Shown: one piece after another, positions 1-7,224 of the stretch
Numbering within the stretch: the stretch's first letter is position 1
How the letters are laid out: each line of letters opens with the position of its first letter
From: Nitrososphaeraceae archaeon
Lineage (GTDB): Archaea; Thermoproteota; Nitrososphaeria; Nitrososphaerales; Nitrosopumilaceae
Direction of reading: 5' to 3'
Length of the DNA: 19,473 nt
NCBI GenBank assembly: GCA_025922755.1
Contig: JAICHE010000002.1
Location: 1 to 19,473 of the forward strand
Notes under the pieces: generated by a model
Told to the model about the DNA's origin: nothing
The model's database searches: none
Seen by the model: only the letters and a program-made list of their open reading frames with translations
Made by a program: the position numbers and the translations under genes

Positions 1-2
1 TA

Positions 3-734
3 GGAGATCAAGGGGTAGGAATTGCAATAGGAATTATGACCTTTGTAATCCTAGTTTTTGGAGAAATTCTACCAAAGACTTATTCCAATATTCAATCAGA
101 AAAGGTTGCATTACGGTTTAGCAGATTCCTTCTTGGTTTCACTTATGTCATGTATCCATTTGTGATATTCTTAGAACATTTAACAAAATCTTTTTTGAAT
201 TTGGTTGGGGGTCATTCTTATCCCAAACCCATAACAGAAGAAGACATCAAAGAAGTGGTAGATTTAGGATTATCGGAGAAAGCCCTAGAACAAGAGGAGC
301 ACATGCTTGTACGTAACGCACTCGAGTTTGATGATAAACCCATTAAAGATGTAATGACGCCAAAATCATCGATCTTCTCTCTTGACAGTGAAAGTTTACT
401 TTCTGATTCTGTTTCACAAATAAAGAAAAAAGGATTTTCAAGAATTCCAGTATATTCCCAGAATTTAGAAAACATTATTGGTATATTGCATATTTGGGAC
501 ATTGCAAATTTGCCAGAAAAAGAATACCAAACAACAAGGCTTGGTAAAATTGCAAGAAAGCCGTTTTTTGTATTTTCAAATGAAAAAATAAGTGATTTGT
601 TAATTTCACTCAAAAAAAATGCAAGCCACATGGCAATTGTGCGTAGTGAAGATGAGTCAATTGAGGGAATAATCACTATTGAAGATCTTCTAGAAGAAAT
701 TGTTGGAGATATTGTAGGAGAGGCTAAAAGGTAG
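3..734 (+). CDS. CNNM/DUF21 membrane protein with CBS pair, 5' end cut by window
   Basis: The frame is open to the left edge, so the N terminus is missing; the Met codon at 36 lies inside the membrane domain and is not the start. What remains is the end of the DUF21/CNNM transmembrane domain, recognised by GEILPKTYS, one more hydrophobic segment, then the linker EEDIKEVVDLG and a CBS domain pair beginning at DVMTPKSS and ending at GIITIEDLLEEIVGDIVGE. The family (CNNM, CorC/HlyC-like) consists of membrane proteins tied to magnesium or cobalt transport, with CBS domains that bind adenine nucleotides. The protein stops a few residues after the second CBS domain, so the C-terminal CorC_HlyC transporter-associated domain of many bacterial members is absent. 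It converges on the unknown gene ending at 791. The family is clear; the transported ion is inferred. Confidence 0.88.
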   Translation, partial: GDQGVGIAIGIMTFVILVFGEILPKTYSNIQSEKVALRFSRFLLGFTYVMYPFVIFLEHLTKSFLNLVGGHSYPKPITEEDIKEVVDLGLSEKALEQEEHMLVRNALEFDDKPIKDVMTPKSSIFSLDSESLLSDSVSQIKKKGFSRIPVYSQNLENIIGILHIWDIANLPEKEYQTTRLGKIARKPFFVFSNEKISDLLISLKKNASHMAIVRSEDESIEGIITIEDLLEEIVGDIVGEAKR

Positions 735-790
735 ATGTTAAGTCCATTTCAGAAGGGTCACAGGTTATCTAATACATTTGCTTGATTTTT

Positions 791-1297
791 TTACTTTAGA
801 TTCTTAAAATTACCATAGGTTCTGATTTTTCTGTGGAATTTGGTTGTAATTTCTAAAATTTCTGGTACATCATGCATCCCTACATAATTGGTAAAGAATT
901 GGATTATAGGACCATGTTTCCCTGGTTTGTATCCAATTACCATTCGAAAGTAGCTTTTTCCTTGTGACCATAATTTTGGCATATCCCCATGTAAAACTGG
1001 AAGAACTATTTCTAATGAAGGGGTTGTTTCATCATTTGGTATTCCCAATCTTATCCAAGGAATCACATTAGAATAATTGGTCACCCTCCAAAGTCCGAAA
1101 ATATATTTGCGGTTTTTTTGGCTTTTCCCCATAATTGGAATATCAGTATGAATTCCCATGATATCTCTTGAACTTACTTCTTTATTGAAAAAGTCATACA
1201 TTGCTTTTGCTGAGGGATCTTCAGTCCTTGAAAAATATTCAGCTATATCTTTTTTTATTTTTGATTTATCCACATTAATTTCAAATATCTTCGGCAT
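791..1297 (-). CDS. Unknown conserved-looking soluble protein, 168 aa
   Basis: I do not recognise this family. The protein starts at ATG 1297 and has no membrane segment or signal peptide. A charged N-terminal helix (KSKIKKDIAEYF) is followed by a mixed alpha/beta region with aromatic motifs such as YIFGLWRVTNYSNVIPWIRLG and HGDMPKLWSQG (the first given only for its W, Y and P pattern), and a basic tail. There is no recognisable catalytic motif. An AT-rich TATA-like element at 1316-1326 lies about 24 bp upstream of the ATG, so the transcript is probably leaderless and the gene has its own promoter. It is convergent with the CNNM gene and stands alone. Codon use and base composition match the neighbours. 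Confidence refers to its being a real gene. Confidence 0.75.
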   Translation of the reverse strand: MPKIFEINVDKSKIKKDIAEYFSRTEDPSAKAMYDFFNKEVSSRDIMGIHTDIPIMGKSQKNRKYIFGLWRVTNYSNVIPWIRLGIPNDETTPSLEIVLPVLHGDMPKLWSQGKSYFRMVIGYKPGKHGPIIQFFTNYVGMHDVPEILEITTKFHRKIRTYGNFKNLK

Positions 1298-1315
1298 TTA
1301 AACAAATATCATATT

Positions 1316-1326
1316 TTTTTATATTT
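1316..1326 (-). promoter_or_regulatory. TATA box for the 168-aa unknown gene
   Basis: On the minus strand this reads AAATATAAAAA. Its centre is about 24 bp upstream of the ATG at 1297, which would put transcription start at or next to the start codon. There is no Shine-Dalgarno sequence in the short interval. Confidence 0.5.
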
Positions 1327-1367
1327 GGACAAAGGGATTTTGTAAAATCTTAAACAAAAGCATAGGA

Positions 1368-2981
1368 TTAGGATGAATTTTCAGCTTCTTTTGTTTCAAG
1401 AAGTTTTACAATTTTTGCAGGGCTGATGGTCCCGATTACATGATCTTCAATGGGGTCTATTACAGGTACTATTTGTACTGGATTAGAATTCAATTTTTGA
1501 ATTGCCGAAAATAAATATTCTTGAGGTATAGCAGTTTGGAATCTTCTATGCATTATTTTGCTGGCAGTGATGTCCTTTCGAATTTTTTTATCGACTTTTT
1601 CAATCTCCTTTTTGGAAATCATTCCTACAACTTTATTTTCTTTTGATACAATGAATTCTTGTTCAGGATCTTCTTGAGTTTCAAGTATTTTATCTAGGGT
1701 ATCAGATGGGCTCACTTGGTTAAATGTAATACTCATAACTTTTTCTGATGTAAATCCTGAGACTGCTCTCCTAAAATAGATGGGAATTAAAGCCAATTCT
1801 TTTGAGCCTATCTTTACATGTACGACTTTTTTTAGATGTCTCTGAAGCTCTACACTAGATATCACCATAGTAATCAAAGTTCCAAAAACTAACAGCGAGA
1901 ATAGGTCATCATCAAGAATTTCGGAGTCTAATAATGAAAGCATGAGTGCCAAGTCAACTGCACCTTTTGACATTACCCCATAGGCAACTGCTTTTGCTGG
2001 CCTCATGTGAGCAACTTTTGCTGCCAAATATGAGCTTCCAAACTTTCCTGCCACAATAATTATTAAAAATCCTACAATAACCCAAATTGGAAGCTCAAAG
2101 AACCCCAAGGCAAAATGTAAACCAATTCCTGCAAAGAATATCGGTATGAATATCCCGTAACCTAATGCATGGACACTTTTTGAAATTTCTTGATACTCTT
2201 GTCTCTCCATTCTAGATACCGCAATTCCAAGCAGCAAGGCCCCTATTGCGCCATGGATTCCACTAATTTCTGCAAAATAAGCAACAAGAAGAATTATTCC
2301 TACCACTACTGCAAAATAGACTTGTTGGGCTTTCAGGTGTTGTCGAATTAATCTGAAAAAACGAGGGAAAACAAAAACAGATGCCAACCCCGCAATAATA
2401 AAAAATATAATCATTTTTGCAAACAACCAAGCAAAATCATCAACCTGTGGAGAGGCAGAAGCATTAATCTGAATTACAACACTGGTAAAGATGATTGCGA
2501 TAAATTCTATAATTCCTGCAATTGTGAAAATCTCTAAACCTATTGTAGACCGTAATTTTCCCATATCTGTAAGAACCTTTGCAGTAACACCCAAGCTTGA
2601 TGCACCAACCACACTTCCAATTGCTAGAGCTTTGACTAACCCCATATCCATGGTCAAAAATCCAAAAACCCCTGCTGCAGTAAATGGAATCAAAAATCCA
2701 ATAGCAGAACCTGCAAAAATTCTTCCACGTAAAACTTTGAAAAGACCTGAAAGATCTATCTCTTCGAGCCCAATTAAAAAGAACAAAAAGAAAACTCCTA
2801 TTGAAATGAAAACTTCAATCTCATCGATAGGCTGAACCAGCGCAAATAAAGCAGGTCCCACGATTATACCTGCTAAAACATTTCCAATTATAGTTGGTTG
2901 TTTTATTCGATGTAGGATTTCACCAAAAAGCTTGGCAGACAGTACTAGAACTGCTATGTACAAAATTGCTTCAAATACCAA
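1368..2981 (-). CDS. Kef/NapA-type (CPA2) cation:proton antiporter with C-terminal CBS pair
   Basis: This 537-residue integral membrane protein has about 12-13 hydrophobic segments over residues 1-385, with the CPA2 hallmarks GNVLAGIIVGPAL near residue 34, GLEEIDLS near 71, GASSLGVTAKVLTDMGKL near 126 and GIHGAIGALLLGIAVS near 240. It exchanges Na+ or K+ for protons across the cytoplasmic membrane. The cytoplasmic C terminus (about residues 413-530) is a CBS pair (VMSITFNQVSPSDTL, IMHRRFQTAIPQ) rather than the RCK/TrkA-N domain of KefB/C, suggesting adenine nucleotide control. Where NapA-type proteins have a conserved Asp-Asp and KefC has Gln-Asp, this one reads Ile158-Glu159 (AGIIEFIAI), so its ion selectivity may be unusual. 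The start is TTG at 2981, set by AGGAG at 2991-2995 with nine bases of spacing. It lies 17 nt after the lysine-rich gene and is probably co-transcribed with it. Confidence 0.9.
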   Translation of the reverse strand: MVFEAILYIAVLVLSAKLFGEILHRIKQPTIIGNVLAGIIVGPALFALVQPIDEIEVFISIGVFFLFFLIGLEEIDLSGLFKVLRGRIFAGSAIGFLIPFTAAGVFGFLTMDMGLVKALAIGSVVGASSLGVTAKVLTDMGKLRSTIGLEIFTIAGIIEFIAIIFTSVVIQINASASPQVDDFAWLFAKMIIFFIIAGLASVFVFPRFFRLIRQHLKAQQVYFAVVVGIILLVAYFAEISGIHGAIGALLLGIAVSRMERQEYQEISKSVHALGYGIFIPIFFAGIGLHFALGFFELPIWVIVGFLIIIVAGKFGSSYLAAKVAHMRPAKAVAYGVMSKGAVDLALMLSLLDSEILDDDLFSLLVFGTLITMVISSVELQRHLKKVVHVKIGSKELALIPIYFRRAVSGFTSEKVMSITFNQVSPSDTLDKILETQEDPEQEFIVSKENKVVGMISKKEIEKVDKKIRKDITASKIMHRRFQTAIPQEYLFSAIQKLNSNPVQIVPVIDPIEDHVIGTISPAKIVKLLETKEAENSS

Positions 2982-2998
2982 AAAAATATGCTCCTAAA

Positions 2999-3322
2999 TT
3001 ACGAAATTTCTTGACATCCACTTAATCCTTTCCAGCTTTTTCCGCCTAATTTCTTACATTCTGTTTTGGTACACTGACTTGAAACAATTTTTCCCTTACA
3101 GTTTTTTTGAGAATAACAAATACCTTTGTTTCTGTGAGTTGTTTTTTTAGATATTCTAGGTTTTGGTTTTTGCGAAGAAGTTTTTTTACTCCTAATTTTT
3201 GTGGTAATTTTTTTAGAGATTTCGGATTTTATTGTTTTGTCTAATTTTTTACGTTTGGAATTAGTTGGTTTTTTTACTTTAGGAATTTTAGGTTTCGGGA
3301 TCTTTGGTCTTTTAAATGACAA
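2999..3322 (-). CDS. Lysine-rich protein with C-terminal five-cysteine domain, 107 aa
   Basis: This is not a family I can name. Residues 1-65 are extremely basic and low in complexity, with RPKIPKPKIPKVKKP as a KxPK-type repeat followed by alternating Lys/Ser/Thr. Residues 67-107 form a compact cysteine-rich part with Cys69, Cys75, Cys84, Cys89 and Cys103, and GGKSWKG before the last cysteine. This could be a disulfide-bonded or metal-binding mini-domain on a nucleic acid- or membrane-binding tail. There is no signal peptide. The start is TTG at 3322, placed by a TATA-like element at 3345-3354 about 28 bp upstream; no ATG is available in frame. The downstream antiporter follows after 17 nt, so the two may act together, but the sequence does not show how. 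Confidence 0.65.
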   Translation of the reverse strand: MSFKRPKIPKPKIPKVKKPTNSKRKKLDKTIKSEISKKITTKIRSKKTSSQKPKPRISKKTTHRNKGICYSQKNCKGKIVSSQCTKTECKKLGGKSWKGLSGCQEIS

Positions 3323-3344
3323 ACTAAAAGATTGACGGTTTAAT

Positions 3345-3354
3345 GATTTAAAAG
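3345..3354 (-). promoter_or_regulatory. TATA box for the lysine-rich protein/antiporter operon
   Basis: The minus strand reads CTTTTAAATC, centred about 28 bp upstream of the TTG at 3322. This is the expected archaeal TATA spacing for a leaderless transcript, and it supports the TTG start. Confidence 0.5.
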
Positions 3355-3474
3355 TGATTCAGTTTGTATCTATATATTAATCGCAAATTATTTTCAAAAT
3401 AATCTTTATGTCCTTATCAGTTAAAAAGAATAGAACAGAATAATTTCTAGTTTTTTTACTTTGTTAAACCAAAT

Positions 3475-5166
3475 TTACGATTTGTGATTTTTTATGTCAT
3501 TGACATATGGTGGAAAATTATCATCCAACAAAACAGCATTTCTACTATAGTCAACATCAATGGCTATTATTACAGGTTTGTCAGGAATTGTTTTTGCCTT
3601 TTCTAAAACTTTGGAAAATTCTTCTGTGGATTTGATGTGAATTCCTATTGCTCCAAAACTTTCAGCTAATTGAACAAAGTTTGGATTTCCAAATTTTGTA
3701 AAAACACTTTTTCCGAATTCATGTGTCTCCTTTAAGGAGATCAAATTCAAATCATTATCTACCCACACCACTACAATTATTGGCAATTTTAGCCTCACTG
3801 CAGTTTCAATTTCTTGTACATTCATTAGAAATCCCCCATCGCCTGTCATCGCTACAATGGTTTTATTCGGATGCACTAATTTGGCAGCTATTGCACCAGG
3901 TAGTGCAAACCCCATAGAGGCAAATCCGTTTGGAATTAGGCACGTATTTGGCTCCAAGGTTTGATAGATTTTTGATATCCAAAGTTTGTGAGATCCGACA
4001 TCAGATAAGACTATGTCATCGGCATTCAAAGATTTTCTTACATCTACAATTATTTTTTCAGGTTTGATTGGATAAGAACAATCTTCTTTGAAGGTTTCAA
4101 TTCTCTCAATTACCTCAGACCTAACCTTTTTGAAAACTTGTGGAATTTCCTTTCTAGGATATGATTCTACTTTAGGGTCTGATTGTTGTTTTTCTAATTC
4201 ATCAAGTATGGCATCCATAGCCAATCCAATATCTGAGACAATTTCAACTTCAGGTCTGTAAAATGTATAAACTTCTGATGGGGTAAAATCCACATGGATT
4301 ATTTTTTTATCCAATTTCGAATTCCACATTCTCGGGGTATATTCTACTAAATCATATCCAACAGAAATTACAACATCAGATTCAAGAATTGCCTTTAGTG
4401 CATGATCTGCATCCTTGATACCAATTGTTTGGAGATGAGTTTCACAATCGTCAGATATTACACCTTTTCCCATGAAAGTATTAATGGAATAAATTTTTGT
4501 TTTTTCAACAAATTTTCTCAAGTTATCACTTGCGTCCTCACGGATACAGCCATTCCCGACAAACAAGATTGGTTTTTTTGCTTCCAAGATCATCTGAGCT
4601 GCTTTTTTTATTTGATCTTCGTTTGCCTTTGGTCGAAAAATTTCTTGTGGTTCTATTGGGGGAATATCAGTTTCCTTTTTTGCCACATTTTGCGGCAATT
4701 CAATATGAGTTGCACCTGGTTTTTCTGTTAATGCAATTTTAAATGAGCGTCTCACAATTTCCGGAATATTTTTAGCAGATCTTATCGACCAACTCCATTT
4801 GGTTATTGGTTCGAACATTTTTACAACATTGAGGTTTTGATGAGATTCTTTGTGCAATAGGTGGGAATCAGTTTGACCAGTTATTGCAAGAAGCCTAGAC
4901 CTGTCCATATTTGCATTAGCAACTCCTGTTGCCAAATTGGTTGCCCCAGGCCCTAACGTAGCCAGGCAAACCCCCACTTTGCCAGATAATCGCCCATAAA
5001 CATCGGCCATAAAGGCCGCACCTTGTTCATGCCTAGTGAGAATAAATTTGATTTTAGAGTCTGCCAGTGACATCATAAGGTCTGCATTTTCTTCTCCAGG
5101 AATTCCGAAAATATATTCAACACCCTCGGATTCTAAGCACTTTACTAAAAGATCAGAAGCCTTCAT
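3475..5166 (-). CDS. Acetolactate synthase, catabolic AlsS-like thiamine diphosphate enzyme
   Basis: The product is 563 residues, full length for this family, and should condense two pyruvates to 2-acetolactate with release of CO2. The N-terminal Pyr domain carries RHEQGAAFMADVYGR with the thiamine-activating Glu47. A central domain follows, then the C-terminal PP domain with the thiamine diphosphate/Mg2+ motif GDGG at residue 442 and the paired Asn around 471-474 (VDNDLN). The stretch after it, with KFGNPNFVQLAESFGA, resembles catabolic AlsS more than the anabolic IlvB form, and no regulatory ilvN gene is adjacent. That favours an FAD-independent AlsS-type role or a related 2-oxoacid decarboxylase. 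The start is ATG 5166 with GAGGA at 5176-5180 and nine bases of spacing. A 39-residue cysteine protein ends 29 nt upstream and is probably in the same transcript. Family assignment is strong; the exact reaction is inferred. Confidence 0.85.
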   Translation of the reverse strand: MKASDLLVKCLESEGVEYIFGIPGEENADLMMSLADSKIKFILTRHEQGAAFMADVYGRLSGKVGVCLATLGPGATNLATGVANANMDRSRLLAITGQTDSHLLHKESHQNLNVVKMFEPITKWSWSIRSAKNIPEIVRRSFKIALTEKPGATHIELPQNVAKKETDIPPIEPQEIFRPKANEDQIKKAAQMILEAKKPILFVGNGCIREDASDNLRKFVEKTKIYSINTFMGKGVISDDCETHLQTIGIKDADHALKAILESDVVISVGYDLVEYTPRMWNSKLDKKIIHVDFTPSEVYTFYRPEVEIVSDIGLAMDAILDELEKQQSDPKVESYPRKEIPQVFKKVRSEVIERIETFKEDCSYPIKPEKIIVDVRKSLNADDIVLSDVGSHKLWISKIYQTLEPNTCLIPNGFASMGFALPGAIAAKLVHPNKTIVAMTGDGGFLMNVQEIETAVRLKLPIIVVVWVDNDLNLISLKETHEFGKSVFTKFGNPNFVQLAESFGAIGIHIKSTEEFSKVLEKAKTIPDKPVIIAIDVDYSRNAVLLDDNFPPYVNDIKNHKS

Positions 5167-5195
5167 TTTGACAAATCCTCATAGAAAAGTGAAGT

Positions 5196-5315
5196 TTATT
5201 CATCTCCAGAGTAAGAACTAGAGCGACGATGATTATTAAAATCATCAGAGTTTTTTTTACCACCACAGTAGATGCATGGCGAATCAAGATGGCATTCAGG
5301 CCTATAGCAATTCAT
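5196..5315 (-). CDS. Zinc-binding-type microprotein, 39 aa
   Basis: A short open frame starts at ATG 5315 with the strong Shine-Dalgarno GGGAGA at 5325-5330 (minus strand) and nine bases of spacing. The first half is MNCYRPECHLDSPCIYCGG, with Cys3, Cys8, His9, Cys14 and Cys17, enough ligands for one zinc (or other metal) site. The second half is polar and probably flexible (Asp, Asn, Arg, Ser-rich). It ends 29 nt before the acetolactate synthase start, in the same direction, so the two are likely in one operon. No known family comes to mind. Its strong ribosome binding site and cysteine spacing argue that it is real; no homology evidence was available. Confidence 0.6.
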   Translation of the reverse strand: MNCYRPECHLDSPCIYCGGKKNSDDFNNHRRSSSYSGDE

Positions 5316-5461
5316 TTTTTCATTTCTCCCATTATAATTTCAGTAAGTAATTTGTAAAAGATTAATTTTTTTTCTACATATTGCATGTTGGTCAAAAGTT
5401 ATTCAAACACCACTTATAAAATCATCGGAAATAATTTGATGTTTCCACTAGAGTAGATCAA

Positions 5462-5635
5462 TTATTTTTTTAATTTTAAAAAAGCCAATACAATTCCAAT
5501 AGCAATCGCTATTAAAATTATTACTAGTGACACCAACCAATTTTCAGAAAATAATTCAAAAATTGTCATCATAATAATTCCTATCAATATCGTTATTGTA
5601 ATTATCAAGTAAGTTATTACAAAATTTTTATTCAT
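5462..5635 (-). CDS. Two-helix membrane microprotein, 57 aa
   Basis: The frame runs from ATG 5635 to TAA. The protein is almost entirely hydrophobic in two blocks: residues 5-26 (FVITYLIITITILIGIIMM) and 34-53 (LVSLVIILIAIAIGIVLAFL), separated by the polar turn ELFSENW and ending in the basic tail KLKK. That is a typical helical hairpin with both ends in the cytoplasm. It begins 6 nt after the stop of the SHOCT-domain gene, with no clear ribosome binding site, which points to coupled translation and a shared role at the membrane. I do not recognise the family. Confidence 0.7.
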   Translation of the reverse strand: MNKNFVITYLIITITILIGIIMMTIFELFSENWLVSLVIILIAIAIGIVLAFLKLKK

Positions 5636-5641
5636 ATTACA

Positions 5642-6151
5642 TCAAATTCTATCTAAAATCTCTTTTTTCTTTGCTTCAAATTCTTTTTCAGTGATAATTC
5701 CAAGCTCTTTTAGTTTTGCAAGTTCGCTTAACAGATCAATACTTGATTTTCCATATTGAGTTCCTACTCGAATTCTGCCAACAAACTTTTCAAATAATTC
5801 AAAAATAATGTCACGAAGCTTAATCATACTACGAATAATTTTGCGTTTATGCCGGTTTTTTTCACTCTGATCCATCGTTCTAATTCGGTTTGTTCTGTCT
5901 TGAACTTCTTGGTAGATTGAACTATCCTTTGTTTTTTGAATGCCTTCCTTGATGTTTTTATCAATTTTCTTAGAAGCACTGACAGCAAAATCAAAAGATT
6001 CCTTTATTGCTTCATCTGTTTTTTGTTTGATTTTTAGAAATGAATCATTTTCAGGCGCCATGGGGGATTTTTTTGCCTTTTCAGGTGAGATTTTAGAAGG
6101 ATTTTCCCCGGTTTTTTCAGAAGCATTCCCTTCGGATTTATTTGATTTCAA
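5642..6151 (-). CDS. SHOCT-domain protein, 169 aa
   Basis: Residues 136-168 are a SHOCT domain (LLSELAKLKELGIITEKEFE then KKKEILDRI), a short C-terminal helical hairpin found at the ends of many membrane-associated and oligomerising proteins. The N-terminal third is polar and probably disordered (Lys, Ser, Glu, Pro), followed by a charged helix around residues 45-90 that may form a coiled coil and a second helix (MIKLRDIIFELFEKFVGRI). There is no membrane span, so the partner is probably the hydrophobic 57-residue protein encoded 6 nt downstream. The start is TTG at 6151; no ATG is in frame upstream before the stop. A possible TATA (GTTAAAATACA, minus strand) lies at 6177-6187, about 31 bp upstream. 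The SHOCT call is firm; cellular role unknown. Confidence 0.8.
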   Translation of the reverse strand: MKSNKSEGNASEKTGENPSKISPEKAKKSPMAPENDSFLKIKQKTDEAIKESFDFAVSASKKIDKNIKEGIQKTKDSSIYQEVQDRTNRIRTMDQSEKNRHKRKIIRSMIKLRDIIFELFEKFVGRIRVGTQYGKSSIDLLSELAKLKELGIITEKEFEAKKKEILDRI

Positions 6152-6241
6152 TTTCAGGTGTACTCTTATGATTTAGATTGTATTTTAACCTGTATAATCG
6201 CTGAAAGCTTTAACAAGAACTCTAGAAATTGTTGCTTGTAA

Positions 6242-6787
6242 TTGGCAAAAAAATTTGTGGTCACAGGCATAATAATTGGGATAATTGTTGGTTCTATTGG
6301 GACCTATTATTCCAATTATGCATTTAATTTTTTGGGAATAGATGAATTATCTTTACCTTCTTTAGAGGAGGAAAAATCTAAACGATTGGAAATACCACCT
6401 CTGCCAAAAACTCTTCTAACAAATGAATTACAATACACACTTTTAGAAATTAAAAGGACTGATTTTGGAGTTAATGGAGAAAAACCTCTAGAAGGTGGCG
6501 TTTTCCTAATTACAAAAATAGAAATTGAAAATTATGGAACAGCAGAAGCTATTGTTTATGGAAAAAATTGGCTGTTAAAGGATGAAAAAGGAAGAATATA
6601 CACTCCAAAAACATTTGATGCTTCCAAAGAAGATAATGAACATATTTTCAGTATAAGAATTCCCCCAGGTTTTAAAATAACAAAAAATATTGGTTTTGAG
6701 ATTCCATCTAGTTTGGAATTAGATAGAGAGTTATATGTTGCAGACAAACCTTTTGAATCTCAACCAGTTCTTTTAGGAATCATATGA
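6242..6787 (+). CDS. Membrane-anchored DUF4352-like protein, 181 aa
   Basis: An N-terminal hydrophobic segment (FVVTGIIIGIIVGSIGTYY) acts as signal anchor. Residues 65-180 form an extracytoplasmic beta-sandwich of the DUF4352/telomeric-repeat-factor-like type: LQYTLLEIKRTDFG, then FLITKIEIENYGTAEAIVYG, LLKDEKGRIYTP, and a final IPPGFKITKNIGFEIP strand pair. Such domains occur on many secreted and lipid-anchored archaeal and bacterial proteins, with mostly unknown ligands. The start is TTG 6242, the first possible codon after an in-frame TAA at 6239. A TATA-like GCTTTAACA at 6208-6216 lies about 30 bp upstream. It diverges from the SHOCT gene, and the 90 bp between them holds both promoters. 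Confidence 0.75.
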   Translation: MAKKFVVTGIIIGIIVGSIGTYYSNYAFNFLGIDELSLPSLEEEKSKRLEIPPLPKTLLTNELQYTLLEIKRTDFGVNGEKPLEGGVFLITKIEIENYGTAEAIVYGKNWLLKDEKGRIYTPKTFDASKEDNEHIFSIRIPPGFKITKNIGFEIPSSLELDRELYVADKPFESQPVLLGII

Positions 6788-6899
6788 TTTTTTCTAAATT
6801 TTTCTATGAAATATTCTAAATTTGTATCCGAAGCTTTCCAATACTGACTTTCAATTCAAAATAAAAAAGCTAATTTTAAAAATAGAAAATTGAAAAAAA

Positions 6900-7139
6900 T
6901 TATTTCGATGCAATGAAAATTACATCAACCAGATCATTGTTGCTTCTTTTTGTTACTGTGTCACGATTTGCTTTGTGGAAATTTTGTAGATGCGATTTTC
7001 TTGTCTTAATTCCATATTGCCTACACAGCCTACAAAAATAGGTGACCTGTTTTTGGTACTTGGGTTTACCATGATTTTCTAAAACAACAAGTTGTTGCAT
7101 GGAAAAATATCTCTGTTTTTGATATTTTAATTTTGTCAT
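6900..7139 (-). CDS. Single C2H2 zinc finger protein, 79 aa
   Basis: The protein has one zinc finger, Cys36-x2-Cys39-x10-His50-x4-His55, in FCRLCRQYGIKTRKSHLQNF followed by HK. The rest is basic (many Lys, Arg and Gln), so nucleic acid binding is likely. Archaeal one-finger proteins of this size are common and mostly uncharacterised. ATG 7139 is used here; Met14 (ATG at 7100) is an alternative start. No Shine-Dalgarno precedes it; GGTTTAAT at 7167-7174, read on the other strand as ATTAAACC, may be its TATA box. It diverges from hsp20 with about 85 bp between start codons, so the two promoters are neighbours and this protein could regulate the locus, which is inference only. Confidence 0.65.
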   Translation of the reverse strand: MTKLKYQKQRYFSMQQLVVLENHGKPKYQKQVTYFCRLCRQYGIKTRKSHLQNFHKANRDTVTKRSNNDLVDVIFIASK

Positions 7140-7175
7140 ATTTATGACAATGTGTCAGTAATAGAGGTTTAATGC

Positions 7176-7190
7176 AAAATATTTATTAAT
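7176..7190 (+). promoter_or_regulatory. TATA box of the hsp20 operon
   Basis: AAAATATTTATTAAT lies 35-49 bp upstream of the hsp20 ATG. That leaves a short leader carrying the Shine-Dalgarno GGTGA at 7213-7217, seven bases before the ATG. No distinct heat-shock operator palindrome is visible. Confidence 0.5.
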
Positions 7191-7224
7191 TGTAATGCCT
7201 ATTACACCTTTTGGTGAATAACAT

